A DNA stretch of 64,000 nt from Notospermus geniculatus. Its lineage: Eukaryota; Nemertea; Pilidiophora; Heteronemertea; Lineidae. Shown piece by piece: positions 1 to 11,100 of this stretch. The DNA is taken from contig NMRB01000766.1 in the NCBI GenBank assembly GCA_002633025.1, positions 43,854-107,853 of the forward strand. Direction: 5' to 3'. Position numbers and translations under genes: made by a program. Numbering within the stretch: the stretch's first letter is position 1; each line of letters starts with the position of its first letter. Below the pieces are notes generated by a model. That model made no database searches. It worked only from the letters and a program-made list of their open reading frames with translations, and was not told the origin of the DNA.

Positions 1-116
1 ACAGCCGCCCTCACGCGAACCAAGTCCGACCGGGGAATCCAACCCGGAATCTCAGGGGTGACATGGAAGGCGCCGTGTTTCCATTGCGCCACTCTGACCG
101 ACCTTTTCCCTTCCAG

Positions 117-234
117 ATTGGCATCTGCATCTCCGCCGGTTGCTAAGGTTTTCCAGCAATGTCTTCAACAATGGAACCGCAGATTTCCGCCCAAATATAC
201 CAAAACATCGCTGGGAATGGCACAATTGTCATAG
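117..234 (+). CDS. LOX-like exon a (copper-site exon)
   Basis: The acceptor follows a pyrimidine tract at 104-116. The first two bases complete an Asp codon (D-W...), matching the MDW of relatives. The exon ends with AG, which joins a G in the next exon to make the Arg of HNCH-R-HYHSM. The donor is AG|GCAAGT, so this is a GC-AG intron. Confidence 0.9.
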
Positions 235-3035
235 GCAAGTTGAAAATCGTCACAAATTATGCTTGTACTCGCTTGTCGCGACAGTCGCCCTGCGACGGAA
301 GCTACTAAAGAAATCAACGCGTTTTGCATCGGCTGATTTTCGGCAAGTCACATGATTATAGACTGCAAACGCTGCTGCATTCTTGACACTAGAGGGCGTT
401 CCAAATAACACCCTCTAGTATCGATCAGCCACCGCCATGTTGAAAAGAAGTGCAGCGCAATAATATGTGTAAGGATTCCTTACCATTGTGAAGCGGTCCC
501 TAATGGTAACTCCATTACGAGGAGTGATGCGGTCAAACATGGCGGTGACTGGTCGATGACAGTGTCTATTTGTGTAACGTAGTGGAGAAAATGGGCACTG
601 TTGTACAGTTTGACGCTGCCGATCTCAGCATTAGTCCTACCGGTGAGATGAGGAAGTAATCCATCTTAGCGAGGGAAAATGTTGACTTGGAAGAATTCTC
701 TCTTTGTAGGCACTACCACAGCATGGAAGTATTTGCTACCTATGACGTTGTCGATTCTCTTGGCAACCGGGTGGCTGAAGGGCACAAGGCCTCTTTCTGT
801 TTAGAGGATTCTGGTGGGTGCGTCGAGGGCAAAGAGAGGAGATACAATTGTGAAAACTATGGAGACCAAGGTTTGTAGTTCACACGTCGTTCATCAACGT
901 GGGTGGACCTCATACCTATAATAATGCTATACGAAATCAACTTTGTGGACTTCCTTCCATAATACTACCAAACTAACTGTGTGTGGACAGGAATCCACTG
1001 CTGATTTTCTGCTTTGCGACTTGCTTTGCAACCTGCTACCTGCGATTGAATACGACCGCAAGGAACTGATACCGGTCGCCGACCTGAAATTGATCACATC
1101 TTCGCCATTGGTGGAAATCACGTCTACCTAGTCCACAACGGCGATCGAGTGCCCAGTTGCAACGCAACCCAGTTAAGGGGGCGGTAGCCATAAGGAAGCG
1201 CACTGCAAATGGCGACTGAAAACAATTCATATTTTTTTCAAGCAAAAAGGTAGCATCGATTTCATGTATTTCTATGAAATTGCTACTCTTGTTCTCAACA
1301 TCTGAATTGAAAACGATGTGCTTTCATCTTTCATTAATCAGCTAATTAAGCAAACAATGAGACCCCCCATTTGACTTTTTCGTCATAGATTTCTCGGCAA
1401 CAAGGCGACTGGGACCTGGCGTTTCCCCACAAAATGTTGGGGAATACATATGTGCAGGTGCCGACGTTGAGATAATTTGCAAATTCTAATTCTTAGTAAT
1501 GATAATTATGTAATTTGTGCCAAAAATTGGTCAAAAATGAACTTTTTGAATATCTCCCGAATCCTGTTGAATAGTGAAAAAATCTCAACGTCGCGCCCTG
1601 CGCACAAATATACTGCTGCCAAATGAAAAGAAACCACTGAAGTGCGATGCCTGATGGACGAGAAAAGTCTCCCCAAAATTTTCATATTTTGGCCTAAACA
1701 CGCCTACGCTTTTCGAAATACGCGGGCTGCCTTTTAAGTAACCTCCTTATTGTCATTAAAATAGGCCTATGCGCACTGACGCACTGGGTGTACAAAAGCA
1801 TTGTGCTGGACAATATTTTTGAAAGAGTGTAGGTTTTGGCAATGAACCATGATCAGCTTGTCCTTGACGCCTACAATACATGGTTATTCATAAATAAGAC
1901 GGCTCAACCATCGACCGCCGCACTAAAACGGCGCTGTATGTTTCCACTACCGCCCCCTTAAAGCAAGTCGCAAAGCAAATTCAGGTTGAAAATCACAGGT
2001 GGATTCCTGGCTTTATTGGCTTACTTGTGTACGGTAATGGGAGCTGTCAGTCATTTGACCAATAGGAGTCACTATGATCCAAATCAATGCCGAGCGGACC
2101 ATTCATGGTTGATTGAGCACCGTTCAGGTGAATTTTGTAATGTGTTGTTTTGCTAGAACTTTGCTGCCGTCTATTGGCGATAAGGTCGGTTGACTGCTCC
2201 TATTAGACGAACGCGTACATGTTGATGTACATGTACGTGTACGTCTGACACATCTTCAGACCAAATTTGGTTGATGTACTGCAGCTTGTATTTTGGGCCT
2301 GAGTCTGTTTTTTTTTCATCAAAAATACTCAAGATCCTCACGGTTCTTACGAATATATTTTTAGGAATCTCAGTAGGTTGTAGCGACATGTATAAACATG
2401 ATATTGATTGCCAGTGGATTGACGTCACTGATGTAGCACCCGGCGTATACACACTCAAGGTATGAATAAAATCACTTCGGGCCGTATTTTAGAACGTTCC
2501 CGGAATCTGAATTTCCACAAAATTGGATGAAAAATTTGACCGTGTGTATAGGCCATTACAATAGGTAGTTTAAGAAATCAAACGACAAACGTTAACTTTA
2601 CGACAACTTTATTTTTTGTACCGAAAATGCAATATATAATCTGGTGAATTGGCAGTGTGGAAAATAACGTTGTCGTAAAGTTTAACGTTTATCGTTTGAG
2701 TTCTTAAACTCCCTAAAAGACGTAAGGTCGACCTTAACGTTAAGGAACGTTGTAAAATACGACCCTTCATCTTTGACGACACTCTGGACTCGGTCTTTGC
2801 GTCAAGCTTTACCGATGGTATATGACTGGACTTGGTAATCTGTCTTTGGTATAAATGATGCAAGATATCTGTTTTCACCTAATCCATTGATCTTATCCTT
2901 CTCCAGATCCAAGTTAATCCAGAGAATAAAGTGGCTGAACTGAATTACGACAACAATCTCGTGACGTGTCATCTGTACTACATGAGGACATACGCCAAAG
3001 TGAGGAAATGTAAAGTCGTCCGGCCGGATTCCTAA
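117..3035 (+). CDS. Lysyl oxidase-like protein (LOXL2/3/4 type), 3' part of gene
   Basis: Copper amine oxidase that oxidises peptidyl lysine in collagen and elastin outside the cell. Four exons are visible: 117-234, 710-870, 2365-2459 and 2907-3035; the splice phases (2, 1, 0) all agree and the frame ends at TAA 3033-3035. Read in order they give the end of the catalytic domain: [20 protein letters not shown], then a [13 protein letters not shown] block holding the copper-binding His residues, then [12 protein letters not shown] with the lysine of the LTQ cofactor, then [13 protein letters not shown] with its partner tyrosine, then a short C-terminus ending KVVRPDS. The NYGDQG and [11 protein letters not shown] segments are closest to the LOXL2 subgroup as I recall it. 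The signal peptide, any SRCR domains and the start of the catalytic domain must lie left of base 1. Subgroup assignment is less sure than family. Confidence 0.93.
710..870 (+). CDS. LOX-like exon b (LTQ-lysine exon)
   Basis: Acceptor tctctctttgtag at 697-709 and donor GTTTGT at 871. It encodes [16 protein letters not shown], then [12 protein letters not shown] with the cofactor lysine, then a Cys-containing stretch ending NYGDQ. The 475-base intron before it has a GC donor. Confidence 0.92.
988..2010. mobile_element. Foldback element, copy 1, split by a nested TTAA element
   Basis: The left end begins CAGGAATCCACTG and the right end is CAGGTGGATTCCTG, an inverted pair about 50 bp long that includes the subterminal motif gacttgctttgc/gcaaagcaagtc. 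The left 190 bases match the uninterrupted copy at 32496-32748. It lies in a LOX-like intron (871-2364). A second element at 1173-1961 interrupts it. Confidence 0.75.
1173..1961. mobile_element. Nested TTAA-flanked MITE, 789 bp
   Basis: TTAA at 1173-1176 and 1958-1961 flanks inverted ends GGGGGCGGTAG / CTACCGCCCCC. The insertion separates sequence that is continuous in the related foldback at 32496-32748 (cccagttccggcaaagcaag), which shows the empty site. A TTAA duplication is typical of piggyBac-type elements. No transposase frame is visible inside, so it is non-autonomous. Confidence 0.72.
2037..2126 (-). repeat. Dispersed repeat copy (family also at 60348 and 60989)
   Basis: The reverse complement reads ctcaatcaaccatgaatgg, then ggtccgc, then cattgattTGGatcatagtga, then cctattggtca and ctgacagctcc, matching the two copies near 60.4 and 61.1 kb. 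It looks like one end of a longer element; no boundaries are defined. Confidence 0.6.
2365..2459 (+). CDS. LOX-like exon c (DIDCQWID exon)
   Basis: Acceptor tatatttttag and donor GTATGA. It encodes [20 protein letters not shown] followed by [12 protein letters not shown]. The Tyr of DMY is the expected LTQ cofactor partner. Confidence 0.95.
2562..2715. mobile_element. TA-flanked MITE, family A (GGGAGGTTTAG ends), copy 1
   Basis: Starts TAGGTAGTTTAAGAAATC and ends GAGTTCTTAAACTCCCTA. It has a conserved core (accgaaaatgcaatataaa, and aacgttgtcgtaaa near the right arm). It sits in the last LOX-like intron. Further copies: 15594, 57003, 57157 and 58719. Confidence 0.75.
2907..3035 (+). CDS. LOX-like terminal exon
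   Basis: Acceptor cttctccag at 2898-2906. It encodes [20 protein letters not shown], then [20 protein letters not shown], then DS and a stop. This matches the VxxNPxxxVxExxYxNNxxxC end of the lysyl oxidase family. The tail after the last Cys is short. Confidence 0.92.
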   Translation: MQVNPENKVAELNYDNNLVTCHLYYMRTYAKVRKCKVVRPDS

Positions 3036-5383
3036 GACGGAAGCGAATACTATACCTTGGACGATACTGTATAAACTAGGATTTGGTCTTGGCTACATTG
3101 CAATTTTATAGGCCTAGGCCCCAAGGCTGAGTTAAAGCAGCCTATCCACGCGCAATATTATTGCACATCAAAATGGGCAATATTATTGCCAATCTTTCTC
3201 CCATCCATTATGCCAGAAGCACATGACACCCATTTTGGCCCCCATATTGTGCAAATATTGTACCGTGGAAAAAACTGGGATGGGGATGAATCCTTTGTGA
3301 AGCCATTGTTCGCTTGCGTGTTCGTGTCGCGTGTGCCTCGATGTAAACTCAGCCTGAGAGACCGAAGAAGAGTGGTTGTTCATGAACAGGCCCTTCAGAA
3401 CGAATGTCCTTTTTCATGTACATGTAGCCTACAACATAGGCCTATGCCTATGGACGATATTTTTACAGGACTCGAAATCCACCATGTGGAGCGTAGACGT
3501 TGTAGGGCCTGGATAATGGTCACGTACCGGTATGTATTCGAAGGACATTTAAGGCCAATCAAAAGTGTTGGACACTAAAATAATGCAGTACATGTATATT
3601 AGATATTTCGAAGGGCCTCAGGTACGTATACGTAGGGCCTAGGTGTCAGTGCTCGGATAAGCTTTTGTAGTGTTCAAAGGGATTTGGAACGAAAGTAAAA
3701 TGATGTCGGGGTAACTTTGGTGGGTCATTGAATCTTTAGTGCTTGAGTCGCAGCTTAGAAAGACCTTGGAGGAATTGTCAGTATACTACATGTAGTAATT
3801 CCTCCAAGGAAAGACGTTAGGGGGTGCAATTGTAGTCATAAAGATGACGATCGAGGCCATTTCATTTGCTGAGCAGCCTGGGATGGTGACCCGTAAACAA
3901 AATTACTCCATGCCAGCAATTTACGTAGCATCAACAATCTGTCCAAGCCTTATTCCTGCATCTCCTGCGGACTTCGTATCGGCTCAAGGCCGACAGTCCA
4001 CGGTAAGAGCATCTCAGGGTGGCCCTGCAGGACGCAGTATTCACAGATAAATGTACCCTGTCCCAGCATACAATACGTCAGTCTATGCATCTTTGTGACC
4101 ACCATTGTGCACAATCTTCATTCTCTGACCCGAACATGCCCCTTTCGGCTGAACTTTTTTGCATGAGGAGATAGCCTGATGGGGGCAGCCAAAGATCGAG
4201 GAGAGAGGGGTCCGAGGTCATCTCAGCAAGTCTTACCAGGTGACAGCCGCACGCCAAAAAACCAAAGTCACATGTAATCAGTTATGACATTTGGGTGAAA
4301 GCTGGCCTTCAGGTATCCACACCACGAAAATCACCACACTATCAGCATTGTTGAATTTTGTCCCCAATTTCTCGCCCTTTTCCTCTCACATATCTCTTAA
4401 TTGATGCATATTCCTGAATCATTTAGGGTCCCGAATAAAGAAATTTGAATTATTTCGCCGGCATCCGAGTCTTTTTGTAAATTTCTTGGGAGAAATTACC
4501 GAGGTTATTTGTGAAGACGCCTTCTGACTGGTCAGAGAATCACCGGTACCCTGCATAAGAAGGAAAATAATGCAGAAAGTTAAATGCAGTTTCACTGGTC
4601 GGCATCGACGAATTAGACCTTGGCCTCATCCACTGAAATTCCCGATATCAGGTATCAAAGTAACACTTTTTTCAGAGATTTAATAGGTGCTGCATGAGTA
4701 TATCATCATAACACAAGCTGGTTCTGCTTGAAGTGCGTGTCACGAGTTGTTATGCAGACATGACAGTTCGCGTAAAGTCCTCGAAGGAATGGGTGGTTCC
4801 AGTGGCTCCCGCGAGAAGGCTCTACATGTCCTACATGTAGTTCATCAGTTTAGGTCGCTGATACGATGAGGTACATCGTCGTGTGAAAGGGGGTGACATT
4901 GGCGATAAACTCATATTACAGGTGAGGACAATCATAGCTTATCCATAGACATCCGCTGTGATCTGCAGACAACGTTGTCAGACGTTTGATTTCGCGTTTG
5001 TGTAGCGATCACTAGGCCTACTGTCAATGTACAACTGCGTTTTTAGCCCCATTTTTGCTGCTGGTGCAAGAACCTATCCCTTCTTCTAGGTTCACCGAGG
5101 TGGTGGTGTATCATATGATATGTTTTTTTTCGATCACTGCCTTTATACAGTTGCAGGTGAAGAAGAGTGGCGCCCAGTATTGGGGCCAGGGGTCAAGATG
5201 GAACGCCAAAATGAGCCTGTTTGTATTTTACCACTTTCTTTAAATTATTTCTTAAAGAAATAATTTAAAAAAAGTGAATTTTATCAGGAATATTTGGAAT
5301 ACACCCCAAGTCCAAGAAGGCATACGCACATGCGCATTGGAAACGCACATTTGTAAAGCCCAGTAGGGCCTAATCATTTTAAC

Positions 5384-5798
5384 TTGAATCCTCAAGCTTG
5401 AACCCGCCAGACTTCAATCTTCAAGCTTGAACTACACTCCTTTCGCAGTGTCTTCTCACTCATACCTATCGTTCATAGACACTGCTTACAATGGCCCGAT
5501 CCCCGCCGATTTACCGCATGGTGGCAGCACTAGNCCAACCAAAAACGTGATTTTCATGCGAATTTTAGGGAAAAAACGGCCAAAAAGGTCTTCCTGACCA
5601 AAAAGCTAAATACGGCACTGGTCCTCGTAAAATGCTGATTCGTCTTGACGCGGCGATCGTTTCCTTTTGGCGGCATGTCCATGTCAGGGGTCAAATTCTG
5701 GCCAAAGTTTGAAGATTGAGGTTCGGGGTTCAAGCTTCCAGATTGAAATTTGGGTTCAAGCTTGAGGATTGAATAGGGCCTATTGAAGATTGAATGAG
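5384..5798. repeat. Inverted repeat around an assembly gap
   Basis: Left arm: tgaatcctcaagcttgaac and tcaatcttcaagcttgaac (5384-5432). Right arm: gtttgaagattga...ttcaagcttgaggattga (5697-5775), extending to 5798. The single N at 5534 lies in the loop, where a palindrome would be hard to sequence or assemble. Confidence 0.6.
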
Positions 5799-6513
5799 CC
5801 TTCTGGACATTCGTAGATTCGGGATCTATCCACCGGATATGCGCCGGTGCTACCCACACCAAACGACATCGACGACAAAACCATAAAAAGCGATAATGAC
5901 AACGGAAGGTTAATTGGAAGTGGAGCTTTATGACTTGGATATTTTTTGTCCGCTTGTAAAACAAACCTCAAAGGCTTTACGAGCATTTTCTGCGTAAACA
6001 CTCATTAAAAACAGAATATGCTATTACCATGAATCCATCGTGATTCACGCTTGAGAGCAAAGAAACATGTTAACCATGAGAGAGGCGACAAATGTTTAGT
6101 GTGAAATTTAGTAGCTTTATTAACTTCTTGACAGTTGGTGGAAGTGCTTAGCAAAACTCTCCGTCGGCCGGGTGCGCGTTGTCTGTGTATTCTCCAATAC
6201 ATCACCGTGGCCCTGGTTGTGCAGACTCTGCCCGCCACACGTTTCAACCATTTGTAACTGACATGTTGATCTAAGAATGCAATTGCTAAGAGAAATAACC
6301 CAGGGCAAAGTTGTTACAAATCTGTATGGGGTTCGAAATGGAGAACATCGTTTCTTTATGATGTATTAGCTTGTCAAAATGAGAAGCACATGGGGTGAAA
6401 CCTCGGCAGCAGGGGCTGCATATAAAGGTTTCTGTGAATCAAGCAAGAGGGTGAAATAGACAAGACACAGAGACAATCATGAAATATACGATTTTGCGAA
6501 TTTTTAGGAGTGA

Positions 6514-6613
6514 TGCACTGATTGATATTGGTATTGGCTGCACTGGTTGATATTGGTATTGGCTGCACTGATTGATATTGGTATTGGCTGCACTGATTGA
6601 TATTGGTATTGGC
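6514..6613 (+). repeat. Minisatellite, 4 x 25 bp
   Basis: Four almost identical 25-base units that begin TGCACTGATTGATATTGG and end TATTGGC. Unit 2 differs by A to G in CTGATTG. The 100 bases divide evenly into 25. Confidence 0.95.
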
Positions 6614-6659
6614 ATAAATAATGAAGAAAATATTAGAAATAAATTGATGGGGTCGCTAC

Positions 6660-6815
6660 TTCCCCTTAAACATTAAAACGTCACAAACGTTGTGTAAAAG
6701 ATTTAACACTTTTGATAAAAAAAGCGTTTGATGAACAACATCCCATAAATAAGGGTCTTTTCCTTTACATACAAGTATGCAACTTTTAATAAGCTTGATG
6801 AAGGAGGGCACCAAA
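6660..6815 (-). repeat. Dispersed repeat, copy 1 (partner at 44360)
   Basis: Shares tttgatgaacaacatccca, then ttcctttacat, caacttttaata and ttgatgaaggag with 44360-44510. The copies diverge by small indels; element ends are not defined. Confidence 0.65.
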
Positions 6816-7659
6816 CCGACCTTTGAAATCAGTTTCTTGGTCAGAAGCAAACATTTCCATCCTCGCACATAATTTGATGAGTTGATGTTGATGTTATTGG
6901 ATGGAGCTAGCCAATCATCTTCCGTGTTCAAACATTCGCCACTAACGGCTTCGGAGGATCCCGAGGGGCCAAAAGATCCCGCGGGATGATATCACATCTG
7001 TGTGCCTTAATTCTGCCCGGGGTCAAGACATTGTTATTACACCTAGAACAACACGGCTTCATCGGTGAAGTATCGAAGTGCTTCGCACACGCTGTAATAA
7101 GTAAACTGTTAACGCCTGCAGCAAAACAAAAGCTGATGAGCTCTTGATGGGGTTAGAGAAAGTATCGCTGTGTGGCCTCGCTCTGGTATTACAATGTTGT
7201 AAAACATGACGTATTTTTGAATACCGCGGAGGGGGTCCGGAAGGTGGTGGATGAGGAAAGCCCCTTAAATCACGGATGCTGATTGGCCGGTGAGGATTAT
7301 ATCTGATTTTGCTGTATCGGATTCATTCATATCTAATGAAGACCAGGTCGTGTCTGTTGTAACTATTTTGACTCACTCTCGCTCCCGGCGGCCACGTGTG
7401 ATCCGCCGTCTAATTTACCCTGTTTACGCGGCAAATGATTTGACACATTAGAGGCTGTCACCGACACTGAAACCTGAATGGACTATCTCACAACGGAAGG
7501 ACATGTCAAAAGTAGCGAAAATCTGGGACAGTGTCACGGTTGATATCCTAGAACTTCTAACGCTGTGGCCCCGAGCTGCCCTCAGCTGCATTTCTCATCA
7601 ATATTTCAGACGGGACATTCCACTGTAGATACACTGCAGGAAAAGATCGGCAAGTTTCG

Positions 7660-7667
7660 TATATAAA
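7660..7667 (+). promoter_or_regulatory. Candidate TATA box of Lbx
   Basis: TATATAAA lies 120 bases upstream of the chosen Lbx ATG at 7780, so transcription would start near 7690. An in-frame TAA at 7699-7701 blocks any longer protein. Position and sequence fit; no transcript evidence. Confidence 0.4.
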
Positions 7668-7779
7668 TTGCAGCATAGAAGACGCAAGTATTTGAGGATA
7701 ATTGTCGGTTTCATATTCGAGCAGAGAAAACGCGGAGGGGGATATTTCTGCGCAGAACTTTGCGAGTGTTCAACGCACG

Positions 7780-8164
7780 ATGCCACAGTTGACGAATATA
7801 CGCGAAGACCCTCCGCCGGTTTTTGGACCAATACGTCGGTTAGCCATGGTGCAGCCACCAAGAAATCCAGAGAAACCACTCACCAGTTTCTCTATCCGTG
7901 ACATTTTGAATATTCCCTGCCGAAAATCGGAGAGAAACGTTGCGAAGTCGCGAGAATTCCAAGTAGGGATCGTCCGGCCGTGGAATTTGAGCTTGAAGGA
8001 CCAGAAACGGGACAGAGACTGGGACTCTGATGAAGAAATTGATGTTGTTGATGAACCATTTAAACCTCAACATACCGGAGGATTTCAGTCCCCCCTGGAC
8101 GCCCTGCTACGGATGGCCAATAAGACATTCGAGGGGTTGAACAACCAAAGTGATATTGCACATG
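7780..8164 (+). CDS. Lbx: Lbx exon 1
   Basis: 128 codons plus one base. Donor G|GTAAGT at 8165. Carries the eh1 motif, the acidic stretch and the KTFEGL block. Confidence 0.95.
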
Positions 8165-11100
8165 GTAAGTAATTGTTCCTCCACTTTCGGTGGAACACCA
8201 CTTCTTTTACTGTGTCCGGTGAAAATTATCGAAATTTCACGAAAAAAACCCGCTGCTTTTCGGCTTCGATTCATGAAAATTCCATTGGTTGCACTTTTTG
8301 ATACACTAATCCAGCGAAATGTGTGAGAATATTTTGTGGTGGTTTTAATCCAAGGAAGGGGTCAGTTAATTTATTTAACCTGGTAACTTTGCTAATGTTG
8401 CATCATGTAGGAATGCAATTGAACCTGAAAGTAGGCCTGGTATATCGTATTTTCTAAGACAGGTAAGATAGGACAGAAGCACTGTCCAGAATTTGTATTT
8501 ATTCTAGTCCAATTAATAGACAATAGGATTCAAAAGTGATTTCTGCCCGTCTTTACCTCCTTAGATCTGATGCCAAATCTGATATTGCGGGGAGGGGGTA
8601 ATTAGAGGAATCCCAGCAAGATAAGTGGTTGCTAATTTTGACCAGTTTCACGACGAAAGAATTTCGCCATTTTTTGTAGTTCAAGTAGGCCTATGTTTGC
8701 CTATTTTATAGTACTCTTCGTTAAAAAAATTCGACTTATTTAAAATTCACTTGAAATACGGTTTTAATATCGACAGCCATTTATAAATTGTATACTTTCA
8801 GTCATCCTGAGAACATCAGGTGTTCTTAGTGCTCGCTCCCTTCGTCACCGCGTGACGAAGGGAGCGAGCGCTACATGTAAGAACCCCTGATGTTCTCAGG
8901 ATGATTTTCAGTGTTTCCACACGATAACATTTGCATTATTTTATTTCCTAGAGCGTTGGAAGAATGGCTGCGGGTTCGATACACTGTCGAATCCTCAATC
9001 TTTATTATACTGTGAATGGTCAGGGCCCATATTCATAAAACTAAAGTGTCACACTTATCCTTTGTTCAACACAAAAGATAAGTATCATACTTTGCCTTAA
9101 CATGGAGCTGAATGAGCTGCTCAAGTTCTGGACCCGTATTCATAAACGTACTTAAGTCAAAGTATGATACCTATCTTTTGTGTTGAACAAAGGATAAGTG
9201 TCATGTTTTATGAATACGGGGCCTGAAGTCCCCCAGAAAGTTTTGTACAGCATTGGGTGGACACTTTGAGACTGTAAGAGTGGAAAGAAGCCTAAAAAGC
9301 CTCACTAGGCCTAGTTTTGGTGAAGCTGACAAACGTGGCACGGTAATAAGGTCCGTAAAATCTCAGAATTGATATTACACTGTCCGTCGAATTCTGCATT
9401 CTCCTATATTTTTGCCATTTTTTCGCCGGGTCTTCCAGGATCAAAAGCACTTGCCATCAGGTCAAAGTGAGGAAGGGAAAGATCTTAATCAAAATCAATA
9501 CTCATATGATGTATGATATTTTATAAACTCATCAATCAGATTGAACTAGACGAGGATGATTATCGTACATAGAGAGAATAAAGAATGATAGATAGGGGTG
9601 TTAGCTTGATCCTTCTGGCGCCAGTTGAACAAAAAAAAATAGGCACTTATCGGACAATTACAATGAAAAACTACCCCTAAAACTTAAAAGATGTTAATAT
9701 TTTGTGCGAGGCAATTTATCATCAGAAAAAGCAACCATTGTATTTTCACCACAATATCAATTCTCTGAATTTTAAAAAATTATACTTGCATATTGGCCTA
9801 AATATACATACATACATGTAATATACAAACATATGTAGCCGCTAAAAAAGTAAATTTCTCCATGTTCAAGATTGCACATGTAAGATTTCAGAGACAAATT
9901 TGAAATCCTGGTCTGCTAAATAGAAGTTATGCAATGGACAAATATTCATTTCAGGAAGCATTGTGCGAAAATGGAGTGTGTATTTCATATATTGCGAATT
10001 GAAGTCGAAAGTTCAGTACATTGTACAATTCACCGACTTGCCGCCTCTGTCTAGTGTATGAATTAAGTCTCGAGAGAAAATAACTTTTATAATTGAAATT
10101 TACAACACGTTATGAACAATGAAAATCAGTATAAATTATTACGTCGTATCAAAAATACATAAGCGCTCGCTATGAATTTTGGTCGTATCTTAAAATCTTT
10201 CTTGAGCGTGTTATGGGTGCAGATTACCGAAATTAAACCGGTGTAATAGAATCTAATGTCACCCGATATGTGATGTCCCCCAACAATACATTTACGGATT
10301 AAGCGGCACCATTGAATTTGGCTCTAGAGAGACAAGACCCTTAATCCTGTGACAAACAATACATGGGGACATCAGAAGGACGGGGACATTAGATTCTATC
10401 ACACCGGCTCGTTAATCGTGATGGCGTCTCGCACTCAACGGCCCCAGGTAGGGCTGGGCGTGATTCCTCTGGGAGGGGGCTCAGCTCAGGTGAGTAAGAA
10501 AGGATTTTCCCAATGCACCCTCAGCCCTCTAGGCCCGTAGGCCTGTTTGATTTTACGCGCAATAATATTGCATGACATCATCAGGAGACGATTCCAGTGT
10601 TTGCCTTTTCTACTGTATTTGGTGCATTTTGATGCAGAAATGTACTTGGAAGTAAAAAAAAGCCCAGCCAGATAATTTCTACTGAAAACACCTTATGATA
10701 TTCGTGATCTTTAAAATCAGCCCAGCTTCGACAGCGAATTGGTGTTACATCAATTTATAATCTCGTACGTTCTGATACTGAAGAAGACGTGATGCTAAAG
10801 ATACAAGATACCGTAGAGAAAATAGTGTCATGGGAACATGCAATACCATGATATATGTATGGTATAGTACCAAAAATTCATAAGCTCGCCTTATAAATTT
10901 TTGGCAATACTAAGTATACACATGCAGGATAGATTTTATCGATATTCATTTATATGTAGCATATTTGATACAACTGCCAATCTAATGCAGTGTAGCGATA
11001 ATCTTTCTGAGGATCAAATAAGAAATTGAAATGGACATTGGACAGGCTGAGGTCTATTTGTTTGAACGTCATCTATCCTGGGTATATTTTCTTTTTACCC

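Larger units (their letters stand above)
3036..7655. other. Intergenic region between LOX-like gene and Lbx
   Basis: No coding exon recognised. It holds a 46-bp hairpin at 3764-3809 (13-bp perfect arms around TACATGTA), an AT-rich hairpin at 5232-5276, inverted arms around the N at 5534, a 25-bp minisatellite at 6514 and a dispersed repeat at 6660. The last 700 bases (about 6950-7655) show no repeat and are the likely Lbx upstream region. Confidence 0.6.
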
